A stretch of DNA of 64,000 nt from Manduca sexta (Eukaryota; Arthropoda; Insecta; Lepidoptera; Sphingidae), in assembly GCF_014839805.1 (NCBI RefSeq), contig NC_051136.1:3224001-3288000 (forward strand), in the 5' to 3' direction. This document shows, piece by piece, positions 1-11,264 of the stretch (its first letter is position 1; the number at the start of each line of letters is the position of its first letter). Position numbers and translations under genes: made by a program. The notes under the pieces are model-generated. The model saw nothing but the letters and a program-made list of their open reading frames with translations. It did not search any database and was not told the origin of the DNA.

Positions 1-394
1 CCAGAACCGGCGCGAATTAAGAATAAAATAAATTAAGTAACAAATCGTTCCCGATCAACGGCAGATTAAAAGGCAATTAGGACAACTTTCGTCGGAATGA
101 TCCCAACTTGGAAGTACAGATTATTTATTAATTACACCGAGGAAACTTAACAGTTTCCTTTTTGCTGTCTCGGATTATGAAACCGGCATTAACTGTGATT
201 CCACGTGGAATTTAGGGGAGATACATGCTTTTATAATACATCCACACAGTTTCAAAGTCACATATACAAAATACGTACGATAGAAGAGAGGAGAGATGAG
301 GAGTTCTACAATAAACAAACGGAACAAATATTCGAAGTTTAAGTCGAATAAAAGATCGAGTTTTATAATATCTAATAAGAAACATAGATTACAT
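1..394. other. AT-rich non-genic stretch
   Basis: No gene or recognisable repeat seen. It ends where a family D repeat begins. Confidence 0.5.
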
Positions 395-562
395 TGTAGC
401 CAGTGTAACTACTGGACATAATAAGACTTAACATCTCATGTCTCAGGAATACCCAACAATTTGTAATTCAAGGTGTTGGATGGTACTTCTATTGTTTATG
501 GGCGGTCGTATCGCTTACTATAAGGCGAACGCTCGTTTCGTTATTGAAACCAATAAAAAAAG
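395..562 (+). repeat. Family D interspersed repeat, copy 1
   Basis: It shares blocks such as AAGACTTAACATCTCATGTC, AATACCCAACAAT and TTTATGGGCGGTCGTATCGC with copies near 11074, 22535, 27200, 32352, 47420 and 53866. A short block present in the 11074 copy, between CTCATGTCTCAG and GAATACCCAAC, is missing here. The family has no coding capacity and I cannot assign it to a named class. Confidence 0.8.
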
Positions 563-948
563 AAATCCTAAAAAAGAACACGCAATTTTACATATTATTT
601 CTAGCACTTTCTAGATTGACTAGCGATCTCTTGTTTTAAATCCTTGTGAGAACGCATAATGTTGTAGGGAATAACCACCTTAGCTGGAAACTAAATAAGA
701 AATAGCAACGTAAGCTTAAAGAGTATAGAACAAGCCATAGTTTTCTTTGTGTTTTGGCTTGAAAATTACGCTGTGCTGTTGAGTTTAGTGTTCGTATTTG
801 CGAGTTTATGAACAACTATCGCAACTTGCTGCTTCGGCAGTCTGTTATTTCAAATATAAAATAAACGCTGGCTCTGATTTACAAGCAGTTCTTTTTCTAA
901 AAGGTTTAATGATATTTTTATGTCATTTGTAACGTTGTCCTAGGTATA
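563..948. other. Non-genic stretch
   Basis: Nothing recognised. There are short A/T runs and no open frame of useful length. Confidence 0.5.
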
Positions 949-1122
949 CTAGACTTTGCCCCCGGTTTCGCCTGGGTAAAAAAGTTGGTTCAGCAAAAAA
1001 TCGATGTCCTTCCCAGGCTTTTACTATCTCTTTACTAAATTTCATCGAAATCGGTTCAGTGGCTTAGCCGGTAATGTGTAACAGACTGACAGAGATACTT
1101 TCGCATTTATAAGTAGGGATTC
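949..1122 (+). repeat. Family G-type repeat remnant
   Basis: It carries the block 'CCCGGTTTCGCCTGGGT' followed by 'AAATTTCATCGAAATCGGTTC' and 'CTTTCGCATTTATAAGTAGG'. This layout is shared, with divergence, by the copies near 3459, 15603, 16229 and 55055. It is probably the 3' part of a non-LTR or Helitron-type element; the class is uncertain. Confidence 0.6.
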
Positions 1123-1378
1123 CACAAGGCATAAAATATTTGGTTTTGCTCGCCTCTTCGCTCCCGTGAAAGGGACTAATATTCCTTTCCTAGAAAAAAA
1201 CCATTGCGCATTAAAATAGCCCATACTTTTTTCTATCCATTATTGTACAGTAAGTCAGGTAAAGTTAGACGGAAATATGATATGCGTAAAAAGAAAAAAA
1301 AATGTGTCGCAGCAGTGAACTAATAATTGAAAACAAAGAACATAATAATAATATTAGTACTTAAATATAAAATACGAC

Positions 1379-1492
1379 AACTGTCGCAAAGCGTCCATAC
1401 AAGCCGATTCCTACCGGCTTCTCTTTTAGGTTTATTTTAGTCTGTCTTAATTTTGTTTTCTGTTATAATGGCAGCGATATGTTTACTATGGC
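1379..1492 (+). repeat. Two-copy repeat S, copy 1
   Basis: The blocks CGATTCCTACCGGCTTC and GTCTTAAT(T/C)TTTGTTTTC recur in the same order near 30103. The two copies differ by substitutions and small indels, so this is an old dispersed repeat and not a recent duplication. Confidence 0.65.
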
Positions 1493-3458
1493 TTTACTAA
1501 AACATGTATTAAACATATATAGTTACTTTAGTTAATAGCGACAATATAGGTTTGAGCTAAATGTAAAAATATTCTATTTATAAAAATTAATGAATTAAAT
1601 GTGCGACGACGTATATGCATTTTTTTATCTAAATCGGGAAAATGCTAACTTAATTTACTACTCGGCACAAAATTATTAAACAACCCATACGCCTCGACAC
1701 ATATAACCAAGTTTCTTAGTACAGAGTGACGAGTCAAATGTATTTTTAATTCTTGTGACGCCAATACACAAATGTTAAAGTCTTCGATTTTCAAAACCGT
1801 CCTCTGGCTAGATAACTATAGAAATGCCTCGCAAAATATTGTACATAGAAAAAAATCTCTGCTTTTTCGGCAAAACATATTTCAGATTCGATACGTGCCA
1901 TATCTCGATAACGGTGGGACGGAAATAACTTTGCCGAAATCCGGCGATGTGGACAACTCCCTATCAGATATGTACGGACATGATGCAGATGATTTTTGTA
2001 TAACTATAGTAATGTAGGGTAGTCGAGGGCCTGTTTAAGGAGGGTATTCAGAGATCGATTCTTGTCCCAAATATGTATCAAATATATCAGTTTATTTATT
2101 TATGGGATTTTTAGCAGCTACGAACATTTCCCTCTCCTTTCAGGTTTTAAATATGAAGGGAAACGGATCATACTTAAAAGCCGTATTGATAGACAATGAC
2201 CTATCTCGTTGGGAGAAATTTTCGTTTTTTTTTGGTTTTATTCTATCATTTAGCCTTTTGCGTATTTTTTTACAAGTTACATGCAAAGTACTGTTGTGTA
2301 TTTCAATGGGGCCCTCGATAAAAACATGTACACTATAATTTATACTGTATATTACAATTTAAATTCTAACAAAATAAACGCTCAAAATAAATTATTAAAA
2401 TGTTTAAAATACCGTGAAAATTTACGAGTTAAGGAACTTGAAACAAATTTAGTAACCGTGATTCTCTTTGATCTTGGACTAAAGACTTTTAAATTTAATT
2501 AAAGCTTTACCAATTGATTCCATCATTCACAAGTTAGCAGTCGAGTATTTTTAAACCTTTCTTTTACCTTGTACATTATTTGCATAAAGAAAATACTTAG
2601 GATAATTACCTCTGGCAGGATTCAGGAAAGTATTTCTTCTTTTCACAACTTTGCTTTTAAATAAAACTGCAATATTGGTCTACATATTTGAATTTCGAAT
2701 ATTCTGTTGAAAATGGATTGAATGTGATTAAGAATATCAAAGATGTTCGTGAATACTCATCATCGGTTTTCTATGAGACAGTATTACCCCGGTCTTGCTA
2801 ATTTGTTCTTCTACTACTTTTATGCTATGTTAATTAGTAATTAATTTGAATTCATCTTTTAAACGTACACACTGTTATTTGACGTTAGTAATTAAGCAAT
2901 TTTAGAGAGATATTCCTTTCGTATAACTAACTCTCAAGTATCTATAAAATATCTAACATACATCTATAAATGTTTATAGTATTGTTAGAAAACTGATTCG
3001 ATTTTAATAAATATAAAAATCACTGATTACAGAAATACTTTCGCAAATATCTCACCGACCAACCGACCGGTACAACTGTCAACAACCAATCAACTCGGTC
3101 TGTGAAACGCTCAGTGATTTATAGCAAAAAGTCTTACAAATACCCTCACTAAAATGTTCTATGCTAATAGTATACATTTTTTTATCGAATTCAGTGCTCA
3201 AATAGCATTTGAACCCAACCGATATGAGGAAATAGGTTCAGGACAAATGACAGCCACGGATTGTGAACACCGGTTAGACACGTAATTGATGCAATTATGG
3301 AGCTGTCCAACACAATTCCAGTGAAATGCAGATAACTGCGCTATGTTTATTCCGGCTTTGCTTTCCGTAGGTTTTACTTGAATATAGAGATTGTTAGAAC
3401 CAAAGAGTTCTTAGTTGAAAATACTTGAATGTTTTTGGTTAGAACAATATTATAATAA
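1493..3458. other. Long non-genic stretch
   Basis: The longest open frames are 81 codons (1772-2017) and 78 codons (2102-2338), both plus strand, AT-rich and without a recognisable motif. I treat them as chance frames. Confidence 0.5.
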
Positions 3459-3673
3459 ACTAGCTTTTGCTCGCTGCTTCGCCAGCGTGAAAGAGGTTTC
3501 CGGGATAAAAGTCCCGCTATATATTTTCCCGGCATAGAAAGTAGCCTATAACCTTCCCATGATCTTAAAATACCTTCGTACTCAATTTTATAAAAATCCG
3601 TTTAGTAGATTTTGAGAAAATCGATAACATATAGAAGACAGAAAAGGATTTGTTTTATAATATTTATAGATAG
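3459..3673 (+). repeat. Family G repeat, copy 2
   Basis: It starts with 'CTAGCTTTTGCTCGCTGCTTC' style sequence, then 'TTCCGGGATAAAAGTCCCGC', and ends with 'GATTTTGAGAAAATCGATAAC'. The reverse complement of 15603-15799 aligns along its length. Confidence 0.7.
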
Positions 3674-6600
3674 ATATGGCTTAAAAGAATGAGTGAATTG
3701 TTTCAACGTGACCGTTTTTTTAGCTTCAAGCTGCAATACCGCTTCAGATGACTTTTTGCGCTGATGAAAAACATTAGCATGTAAGATAAGTTAAAAATAA
3801 TTAATTAAATATTTCAATCATGATTAACCTTATCCTTTTATAATATATCGATTTTTAATTTAAACTAAGACATGGGAGTACAGATTTTGATTACATAGTT
3901 TACTAATACGAGTAAAGCATTTGCTGAGAAGAAACAAAAACATATATACGAAACCATACTTTTAAAATGCCCTTCTTAGCAGCACGATCGCCGGTACTTA
4001 TCATTTCAAGGTGACACCGGACTTCCTCAAGATTTAACTTTAAATTTAATTATAATCAAAATTCAAGTAATGAAGGCATTTAATATTTTGTTAGCCATAT
4101 AACTGAAAGCAGGGTAGTGATCCAATGATGGTAACACTATGAGATAATGGCATCAGATGTTATCGCACGTAATGCTCGCACAAATTGAGCTTCCTAGCAA
4201 TTAGTCCACGTAATGGCTGCGGAGTGGATTATTCGGAAGCAGGTGACTAGTGTTATGTCGAGGTATTATGGTTGAGATAGTTTTTAATCAGGATTAAAAA
4301 TGATTTATGAATGGAGTTAGGTATGAAGATTTTTCAAAAGTAGAGGATATGACAGAGGACATAGCAGATAATTTAATAATAATTCAGGAATTTGAAGTGT
4401 GAGCATTGAAATAAATAGGTATTTAACAAAGAATCGTTTGAAATGCGTGCATTATATCCATGGTATACTAATTTAAGTATTTAGTTGTTTTGATAACACT
4501 TAAGATATATGTAATAAAAATGTGAGAGAATTTTTGGATTGATATAGCAGTACTTCTTAATTACTCTTATAGATAAACTGACAAACTTTATCTCCACAAT
4601 AGTATATACACAAACGGAAACATGGAAGCATAAATTCGTTATTTAAAACGTCAGATACCTACAAAATCCTTTTAGACTCCAGCTGTTGGCAGAGGCCATA
4701 AGTTTCAAACTGGATTAATTCTTAAAGTTTCCTTTGTTTTTTCTGCGTCAGATTTTGTCAATAAAGACGAGCCAAAGTTATCGAAGCAATTTTATTACTG
4801 ACTGATCGTGCAATGAAAGATTTCTTTTTATACAAAAGTTTACGTTCTGGGATTTGTTAAGGTTATACTAAGAAAGATGCTTCTTAATATAACTTAGTTT
4901 TGTAATAAAAAGATAGAAGTGTCTAAGAAGAGCTGAGCGGTTTGAAGGGTATATAAAATAATGGTAGATTTGCCGACTATCATGACCCAAGCCTTTGACA
5001 TCAATCAAAGAAGAGTTAAATTCTGTACCATATAGGGCATTATATTTTTAATTTCTGGATAGTATTACTACTATTTTTTGGCAATCTCTATTAACAATCA
5101 TCTTCATCATTAACCGTATGAAAAATACCATCGTGATGTTTTTCGGTAAACACTATCATACCATCAAAACAGCTGCTGCAAATTAATTTGAAATTTATTA
5201 AAACGTCTAACGGAACGGACATCTCATGTGACGCATAAAAAATTTCGAAGTCATTACTATATCAGGAGCGGGGCGGTCGAGGTACAGAGAGCACTCATCA
5301 ATAATTCAGAAGGGCGCTCTCAATCTGTATCTCGCCTCGCGCGTCGCTAACGAGATTACGTGGACATTGTTGCTTCACGTTTTTACTCTGTGGATTTATG
5401 TGGCCCTGGTACTGTTAACTGTTTTAATAATATTGCGTGGTATTGTCATTTTCCTGGCTTTCCGCTTGATTGTCTAATACTTGGATTTTTGTTTTCATGA
5501 CGGTTTTCCTCTTTGTTTATAGTAGGATTAGTGGAATCTGTAGTATTTCTGGAATTTTGCAGATTCTATCGTCGGCAATAACAAGCACCTGTATCAGATT
5601 TATAGAGTTGCCAGGGTATTGAGTAGTCAACACTAATGACATGAGATGATTACTTGACATCAAGTGCGTAAAGAAATCAGCTTGTTTACTGATCTTTGCT
5701 AAAAAAATATTGGCGAAATTTGACGTCATCTCTGAGCAGCTGAACAGGATGGTACTCAACCAAGCAACATTATTGCAACATGCAATATTGTTGCCATAAA
5801 GCGCGTCAAGTGGCTATCACCCGTGTTTCATAGCACAAGAGTTTAGGTACCCTTGACAACGCTATTTTCATCTAACAACATTCTTATATATCCGCTACAA
5901 TGATTTAGTTGAAGCGTATCATAAGAGGCTGGGTTCGATTTCCAAGTCAAGCAATAAAAGGTGTTTGAGATTAGATCTATGCTCATAAAATGTCGTTATT
6001 TATTTACACTCCTAAGTAAACCTTCGGTGTTATAATTGCAATAATTTTCAATTAATATATAATATTCTCTCATTTCACTGTACGATCTATCATATGGTCC
6101 TACATCATCGTGTGAAGTTTTAATATTATTTTATTTTGTCTCTATGACATTTTACTAAAATATTACATTATGGACACACAAAATACAGCGAATCCAAAAT
6201 TTTGTTATTCCGAAAAGTTACACGCCAGTGAAATGTTTAGTCCGATAAATCCGCAGCTCACAGCGAATTTTTAATCCCCGATGTTACACTAAACCCTGGA
6301 ACACTAAACAGCATTACAGAATTCAAAAAACGTACCAACACCGTTTTTGCATTTCATTCAAAATATATGAACGCTATAAAATATTTTTATCGCAAATCGG
6401 CTTGTAACGACCATCGTGTTTATATCGATGTTGAATTGGAATATTCAAAACTATTTTTACATGTGATTCCGTATTCTATCAGTAACACCCGTTCATGCAT
6501 TCAGTTTTAAATCATTCCCATCGAACAAGATCGCGGCTAACATACTGAATTATTGATGGCTATTTGTCCGACCCGTGATATTGCGACGTGGTGTATTTCA

Positions 6601-6788
6601 TTCATTCACTCGGTCCATTGTTGCTTCGCGTGGATTATTCGAAGCACCTGGCTAAATACTACTAACTATTCTATGTAATTTGGCAGCATGAATGAAATTA
6701 AGGCGTGTTTTCGACGTTGTTATGCTTGGGGGAATATTGGAAATGTCACTCAGAATATTATTAAAATATGTGTCAAAGCTGAATAATT
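3674..6788. other. Long non-genic stretch
   Basis: No gene was identified. The longest frame is 80 codons on the minus strand (5517-5759) with no motif. A GC-richer patch lies at about 5268-5350. A pol III B-box-like GGGTTCGATT occurs near 5932 but no convincing A box or tRNA fold goes with it. Confidence 0.45.
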
Positions 6789-7033
6789 TGCCTAGGTAGT
6801 TCTATAATATGCATGTTACAACAATGCTCTGAGGTCCCGGTTTCGAATCCAGGGTTATTGCAGGTGATATTGGATTTTTCTGCTCCTTATTAGCCCGGTG
6901 TCAGGAATTCGATCCCGATATGGCAATAGTCTCACTCTTATCACATCATGGGACGGAATACACTTGGCGAAAACTGGGTGCCCTGGTTGCGTCTATGCCT
7001 ACCCTTTCGACGATAAAGGCGTGATGTGACAGG
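6789..7033 (+). repeat. Family A tRNA-derived SINE, copy 1
   Basis: It has a degenerate tRNA-like head with the B-box region 'GGTTTCGAATCC', then a body with 'TTTTTCTGCTC', 'CCCGATATGGC', 'ATCATGGGACGGAA', 'TTGGCGAAAA' and 'ATAAAGGCGTGATGT'. The same order recurs in ten other copies here. Confidence 0.8.
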
Positions 7034-8005
7034 GTCTAACGAAATGATATCTGGGGTTAGCTAAAACATTGTCTTCTTCAAGCCGTACACGTTTGATGCG
7101 TTTTATAAGATAGTAAAAATATATTTCCCGTGAGAGAAAGGTATTTTTAATATATTTTTTTATATGTTACTTTTAATGAAACAAAATATTTTCCACGTTT
7201 TTATAAGACCTATTATATCAATTCTGTAGTATTTTTTTTATTTATAACTTTTTTCTAATATTTGAAATAAGATTTCGATAACTTGCTTTGGTATGTGTTT
7301 CAACACAATTTGGGAGTAAATAACACGCGTTATGAATTATCGTGTTACAGCTATTCCGAAGCACCGGGATTAAATATTTTATTATAATAAAACATCTATG
7401 GCTGTATCTAAATATTTACTACATTAACCTCTACTGAGCTATTCATAACAATGATAACTGTCAGCTGACAAATAAAAATATTTTATTTATCAAAAACTTA
7501 AATACATTTGATAAAAATTTTAGAGGTACCCATAATGACACCGAGATATAGTCATCAGATTTTACCACCCAAGACGTCCCTTTTCTACCTTGGAACCTCT
7601 TCACTTCGAAATAGATATAGAAATTAGACTTGTTTCAATGACCCATGTCATTTAACCTCAGTCTCCCCTAACATAAATAAATATAAATCAATTATGTAAA
7701 TAATTGCTACATTTACGGAAACAAATTATTTATAATAATGTCGGCCAAAAATAATAAAATGATTTATGATACAATTATCACAATTACTGAACCTAATTAC
7801 TCTCACTAGCTGAATTACTGTATGAATTATTGCACTGTATTGAGCAGTTTCACATAGCACCTCTATTATAGCGATAAAATCTGTAATACAGCTATACTAT
7901 ACATCTCTGCCAAGCTAATATGCTTGTTATCTTATTCTACTATCTTTTTAAAGAACCTAAGCAAAATTTGATGCTCCAAATTTTTTTTTCATATGGCCAT
8001 GGAAA
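7034..8005. other. Non-genic stretch
   Basis: AT-rich, with T-rich tracts at about 7140-7260 and many AATAATTA-type words. No gene seen. Confidence 0.5.
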
Positions 8006-8232
8006 TGTGAGGCCACTACGCCTGATGGAAAGTAGAATAAGGTCGAAGGGAATGTTGACTTACGAGTGATGATTGCCGCTCGACAGTCGACACAGTTATG
8101 CCGGCCTGTTGGCACCGGATATACATAGGATGATCCCGAAACTAGACACACTTATGGGCCACTATGGCGGGTTTAAACACCGTGTGTACGATGTTCGCTC
8201 TCCGGGTGGACATAAAATATATCCTACCACCA
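8006..8232 (+). repeat. Family B interspersed repeat, copy 1
   Basis: It contains 'CTCGACAGTCGACACA', 'TTATGCCGGCCTG', 'GGCGGGTTT' and ends 'ATAAAATATATCCTACCACCA', like the copies at 35850 and 54081 (same strand) and the reverse copies at 37150 and 61085. A snap-back insertion interrupts its 3' end, and 'CCACCAGCG' resumes at about 8358. Confidence 0.8.
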
Positions 8233-8363
8233 TGATTTCTTATGTTTACGCGAATGTTAGACATTGAAATTAAACTAATTTTCGGATTCTATCGCGGTGC
8301 TAGTACCATACTAGCACCGCGATAGAATCCGAAAATTAGTTTAATTTCAAAATCCTACCACCA
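8221..8363. repeat. 12-bp direct repeats flanking a foldback insertion
   Basis: ATCCTACCACCA occurs at 8221-8232 and again at 8352-8363, on either side of about 119 bp absent from other family B copies. The direct repeat looks like a target-site duplication. A 12-bp length would suit LINE-type (TPRT) insertion better than cut-and-paste transposition. Confidence 0.75.
8264..8350. repeat. Perfect 42-bp inverted repeat (hairpin)
   Basis: The left arm at 8264-8305 is the exact reverse complement of the right arm at 8309-8350, with only CCA between. The outer part reads TTGAAATTAAACTAATTTTC and the inner part GCGGTGCTAGTA. It lies within the insertion bounded by the 12-bp direct repeats. Confidence 0.95.
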
Positions 8364-8367
8364 GCGA

Positions 8368-8990
8368 ATATTTTTAAATCAGCAAAACATCATACATGCT
8401 TTCAAATATTTTCAAATCAACGAATCAAACTCAGAATACAGTAGAAACAACGATTCCATCTACGAATCGAGACCGTTTCCAATAAATTTGATCCGACATT
8501 TTCCAATACACCAGCACCGTACTATGTGTCAAAGCAAACCGTCCAAAAAAGCAACAATGGAACCTGCAGAAAGAAAATAGAATCGACTAGATGCAATAAC
8601 AATCACAGCAGATAGCCGGAACGAGCAGCCCGGGCGGACTGTGCCAAAGGTATCGGAACCTTTGGGCCAGTGAATTCAGATTGAATTGGCCAAGTTTGTT
8701 TCATCGCTAAAATCCGAACGCGGCGTGTTTTTTAACTAACCTTTTGGGAGACACGGTTTATGAAGGTTCATCCAAATGTTTTTCTGTTGAACCAGTTCAA
8801 TTTAAAGATAACGTTACTATAAAATCTTCTGACTATTCTCGAATTACCATTGGGGTTACTTTACGTTTTAAGTGATTCGGATTTAATAATAATATTTAAA
8901 TTCGCGTTGTTGAGATCGTAGTCATATAAAGTTTTCAGATTAGGCCGTTATATGGACACTACTAATTTAGACTTACCAGATCAACTCGCT
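8368..8990. other. Non-genic stretch with GC-richer patch
   Basis: No gene seen. About 8590-8740 is GC-richer than its surroundings and includes GGGCCAGTGAATTCAGATTG. It could be a conserved non-coding element, but a single sequence cannot show conservation. Confidence 0.4.
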
Positions 8991-9347
8991 TTAACCCGGC
9001 GAGCGTGTGGCGGGATATGTCATACCCCCCATGTTAATTACTGGCGTATATTTTTTGCGCCTGACTTTCAAACTTATAGTCTCTTTGAGTAGCTGGAGTT
9101 ACAGGGTTGCGGAAGGTAATAGTGGCGTGATCACAGTGTCGCGGCAACCTGCATTCGAGTTACACGCTTGCAAACTGAGTTCGGGTACGTGATACCCCGC
9201 CTCATAGCTGGTGTGACAAAAACTAAAATTGCTTTTTCTGCTATTTTAACTTATTTTCTTTGTTTAATTGTAGATTTTAATAGAAAATGGATGTTGAAAA
9301 TAGAAAAAAACAACTTCGGCCCATGATAGAAGATGTACTTACTAGAA

Positions 9348-9380
9348 CAGGGTTTCGCAAACTTTTATTTAGTGCGGACC
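9348..9380 (+). other. hAT-like terminus inside the piggyBac-like element
   Basis: CAGGGTTTCGCAAACTTTTA resembles the ends of some hAT elements and the 3' end of the hAT-like MITE at 53323-53769. I could not find a matching right end with an 8-bp duplication, so the extent is unresolved. Confidence 0.3.
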
Positions 9381-9509
9381 ACTAATGCCACCTTATGCGA
9401 CCTTTTTTGCGACCAAAGTCGTAATGTTTGGGTTGACGTTGTTCAGTTGGATTCTTAAATTTGTTTTTACTAGCAGTTTACTTCTGTATTTATTTTTAGA
9501 TATACAAGA

Positions 9510-9960
9510 GTGCAAAAGCGTGCACTTTATAGTTTTTCTTTTAACTTTTATTTTACTTGCGGATCCCCTGAGAGGGGCCCACGGGCCCCCAGGGGTCCTA
9601 TGTTTCGTGAAAATCAGGGCAAAGACACTAAATGGACCGATTTCATCCGTAACTTAGGCTTGGCTTTAGTTTACGAACACCTGAAGATGTGAAATGACAA
9701 AAATATATATTCCGATTTATATACGTCAGAGAATTTCTTCCCAGATCAACGAATCACTTTCATCGACTCAAAATGTTCCTGGTCATTTTATTAGATGTAG
9801 AGATTACCCCAACAAAAATAATCATAAGACAAAATACTCATGAACAAGCTGAGGAAAGGCTATTAGTGTGGAGCATGCAACGTTTTTTTGCAAAAACTGC
9901 ACAGATTTTATCTCCAGTTCCTAAGATGTTCTTAAATTGTTTTGTGATTTTTTTAGTTTA
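9510..9960 (+). pseudogene. Possible piggyBac transposase C-terminal remnant
   Basis: A 60-codon frame (9510-9692) includes the segment DFIRNLGLALVYEHLK, which resembles the conserved 'LG..LV.P.I' helix seen near the end of the catalytic region in PGBD transposases (from memory, not searched). Downstream at about 9890-9950 are a CKNC motif and an FLNCF segment, in different frames, that could be remnants of the C-terminal cysteine-rich finger. No catalytic aspartates are present, so this cannot be functional. The assignment rests mainly on the surrounding TTAA-flanked element. Confidence 0.35.
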
Positions 9961-10425
9961 TAAAGAAAAATTATTTCATATTCTATCATACGATTAAGTT
10001 TTTTTTATCATAAAACTGGTTTTACTTTAGTTCCTTTTTAGTTTTTAAGAGACTGAAAGTGTTTGTTTGAAATTCAAAGTGACTTATTTCCATCGCGGTA
10101 AAAAATAAAATTGTTAAAATGGCGCGATTGTTTTATTTCCAATGCGTTATGATGGTATTGTCTTATTATACCAAAAAATAAATAGTATAATACTTCTTCA
10201 GAAACAAGTTTTATAGCCAATTTTTTTAAGGGGTATGTCATACCCTGCCTCATACTCCTTGTTACATTTTTTCACCACACGCTCGCCGGGTTAAATATTC
10301 ATTAACCTTTTACTAGGCGGCAGGCATCTTGCAGAAGGTGATCCACTTGGATATATTTCGTCGCATTGTCCATTTCTTCCGCAAATTAACACCATGCAAG
10401 CATGTATATTCCGAAACTATTTTAA

Positions 10426-10584
10426 CGATTTTATCGCGTTTTTATATATTATGTTTTTCTCCTGACGTTTTGAAGACTTTGCAGCCGTCATGGTGACGGA
10501 GGGGTCCTCAGGCGGAACATAGAGGCTGCAACGTCTTCAAAACGTCGGGAGCAAATCATAATATAAAAAATCGTGAAAAAATCC
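10426..10584. mobile_element. Foldback (MITE-like) element
   Basis: The left arm from about 10427 to 10487 and the right arm from about 10523 to 10584 are imperfect inverted repeats. They share TATTATG and GACGTTTTGAAGAC...TTGCAGCC with a few mismatches. The central loop contains CGTCATGGTGACG. No clear target duplication is seen and no coding capacity exists. Confidence 0.75.
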
Positions 10585-11073
10585 GCAAAATTGTTTTATT
10601 TCATTGTCTAACATTTGCGTAAACATGAGAAATTATTATGTATTCCGGTTGAAGATTTTACAAATTATATCAAATTATGGTGAGTGCGGTCAATCGTAGA
10701 TAGTATTTTGCAATTGTTTATTGGCATCGCGGAATCAGCTCAGCATCAGTAATACCACGAAAAACTTTAAATTTAAAATTAACGCACTGCTGTTAATGCG
10801 GCAGTACCTATCTATAGATTATATTTCTCATTTACTACAGATATTCATTATATTTCTTTTTACCCACAAAACTAATAATAACTTCAGTTACAAACCTTAT
10901 AAATTTAGACAGTAACTCCAACGACACTTGTAAAAGGGTCAAGATTCGTTAGAAATAGGTTCCCTGAGCAAAATGTACTGTGTTCGACAGCGTACAATGT
11001 CCCTGTCCTATTTCGCAGTATTTCTGGATGTCTATGAATAGAGACGCGTTATTAAGTTTCATATTTCGGTCAT
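10585..11073. other. Non-genic stretch
   Basis: Only a 64-codon frame (10721-10915) without motifs. No repeat recognised. Confidence 0.5.
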
Positions 11074-11264
11074 TTTAGCCAGTGTAACTACCGGTCATAA
11101 TAAGACTTAATATCTCATGTCTCAGAATGGCGAGCGCAATGGAATACCCAACAATACTTTGCAATTAAAGGAGTTGGATATTGTGTATACTGTTTATGGG
11201 CGGTCGTGTCGCTTACCATCACACGGACGACAAGTTCGTATCGTCTTCAAAGCAATAAGAAAAT
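11074..11264 (+). repeat. Family D interspersed repeat, copy 2
   Basis: It has 'TAGCCAGTGTAACTACCGG', 'AAGACTTAATATCTCATGTC', 'GGCGAGCGCAATGGAATACC', 'GTTTATGGGCGGTCGTGTCG' and a final 'TTCAAAGCAATAAGAAAATT'. This is one of the better preserved copies. The 62-codon frame across it is repeat-derived. Confidence 0.85.

Larger units (their letters stand above)
8991..10294 (+). mobile_element. piggyBac-like non-autonomous DNA transposon
   Basis: TTAA occurs at 8991-8994 and at 10291-10294. Immediately inside are exact 16-bp terminal inverted repeats, CCCGGCGAGCGTGTGG at 8995-9010 and its reverse complement at 10275-10290. TTAA targets and ends beginning CCC are the hallmark of piggyBac elements. 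Sub-terminal near-palindromes of the type GGGTATGTCATACCC occur at both ends (about 9011-9030 and 10230-10246), with a related GGGTACGTGATACCCC near 9183. The 1296-bp interior is too short for an intact transposase of roughly 550-600 residues and has only short frames. Weak similarity to the transposase C-terminal part may remain at 9510-9692. The intact ends suggest it could have been mobilised by a transposase made elsewhere. Confidence 0.85.

Noticed and set aside
5905..5965. tRNA or SINE head at GGGTTCGATT
   Set aside because: No A box and no SINE body follows. The match is a single short word.
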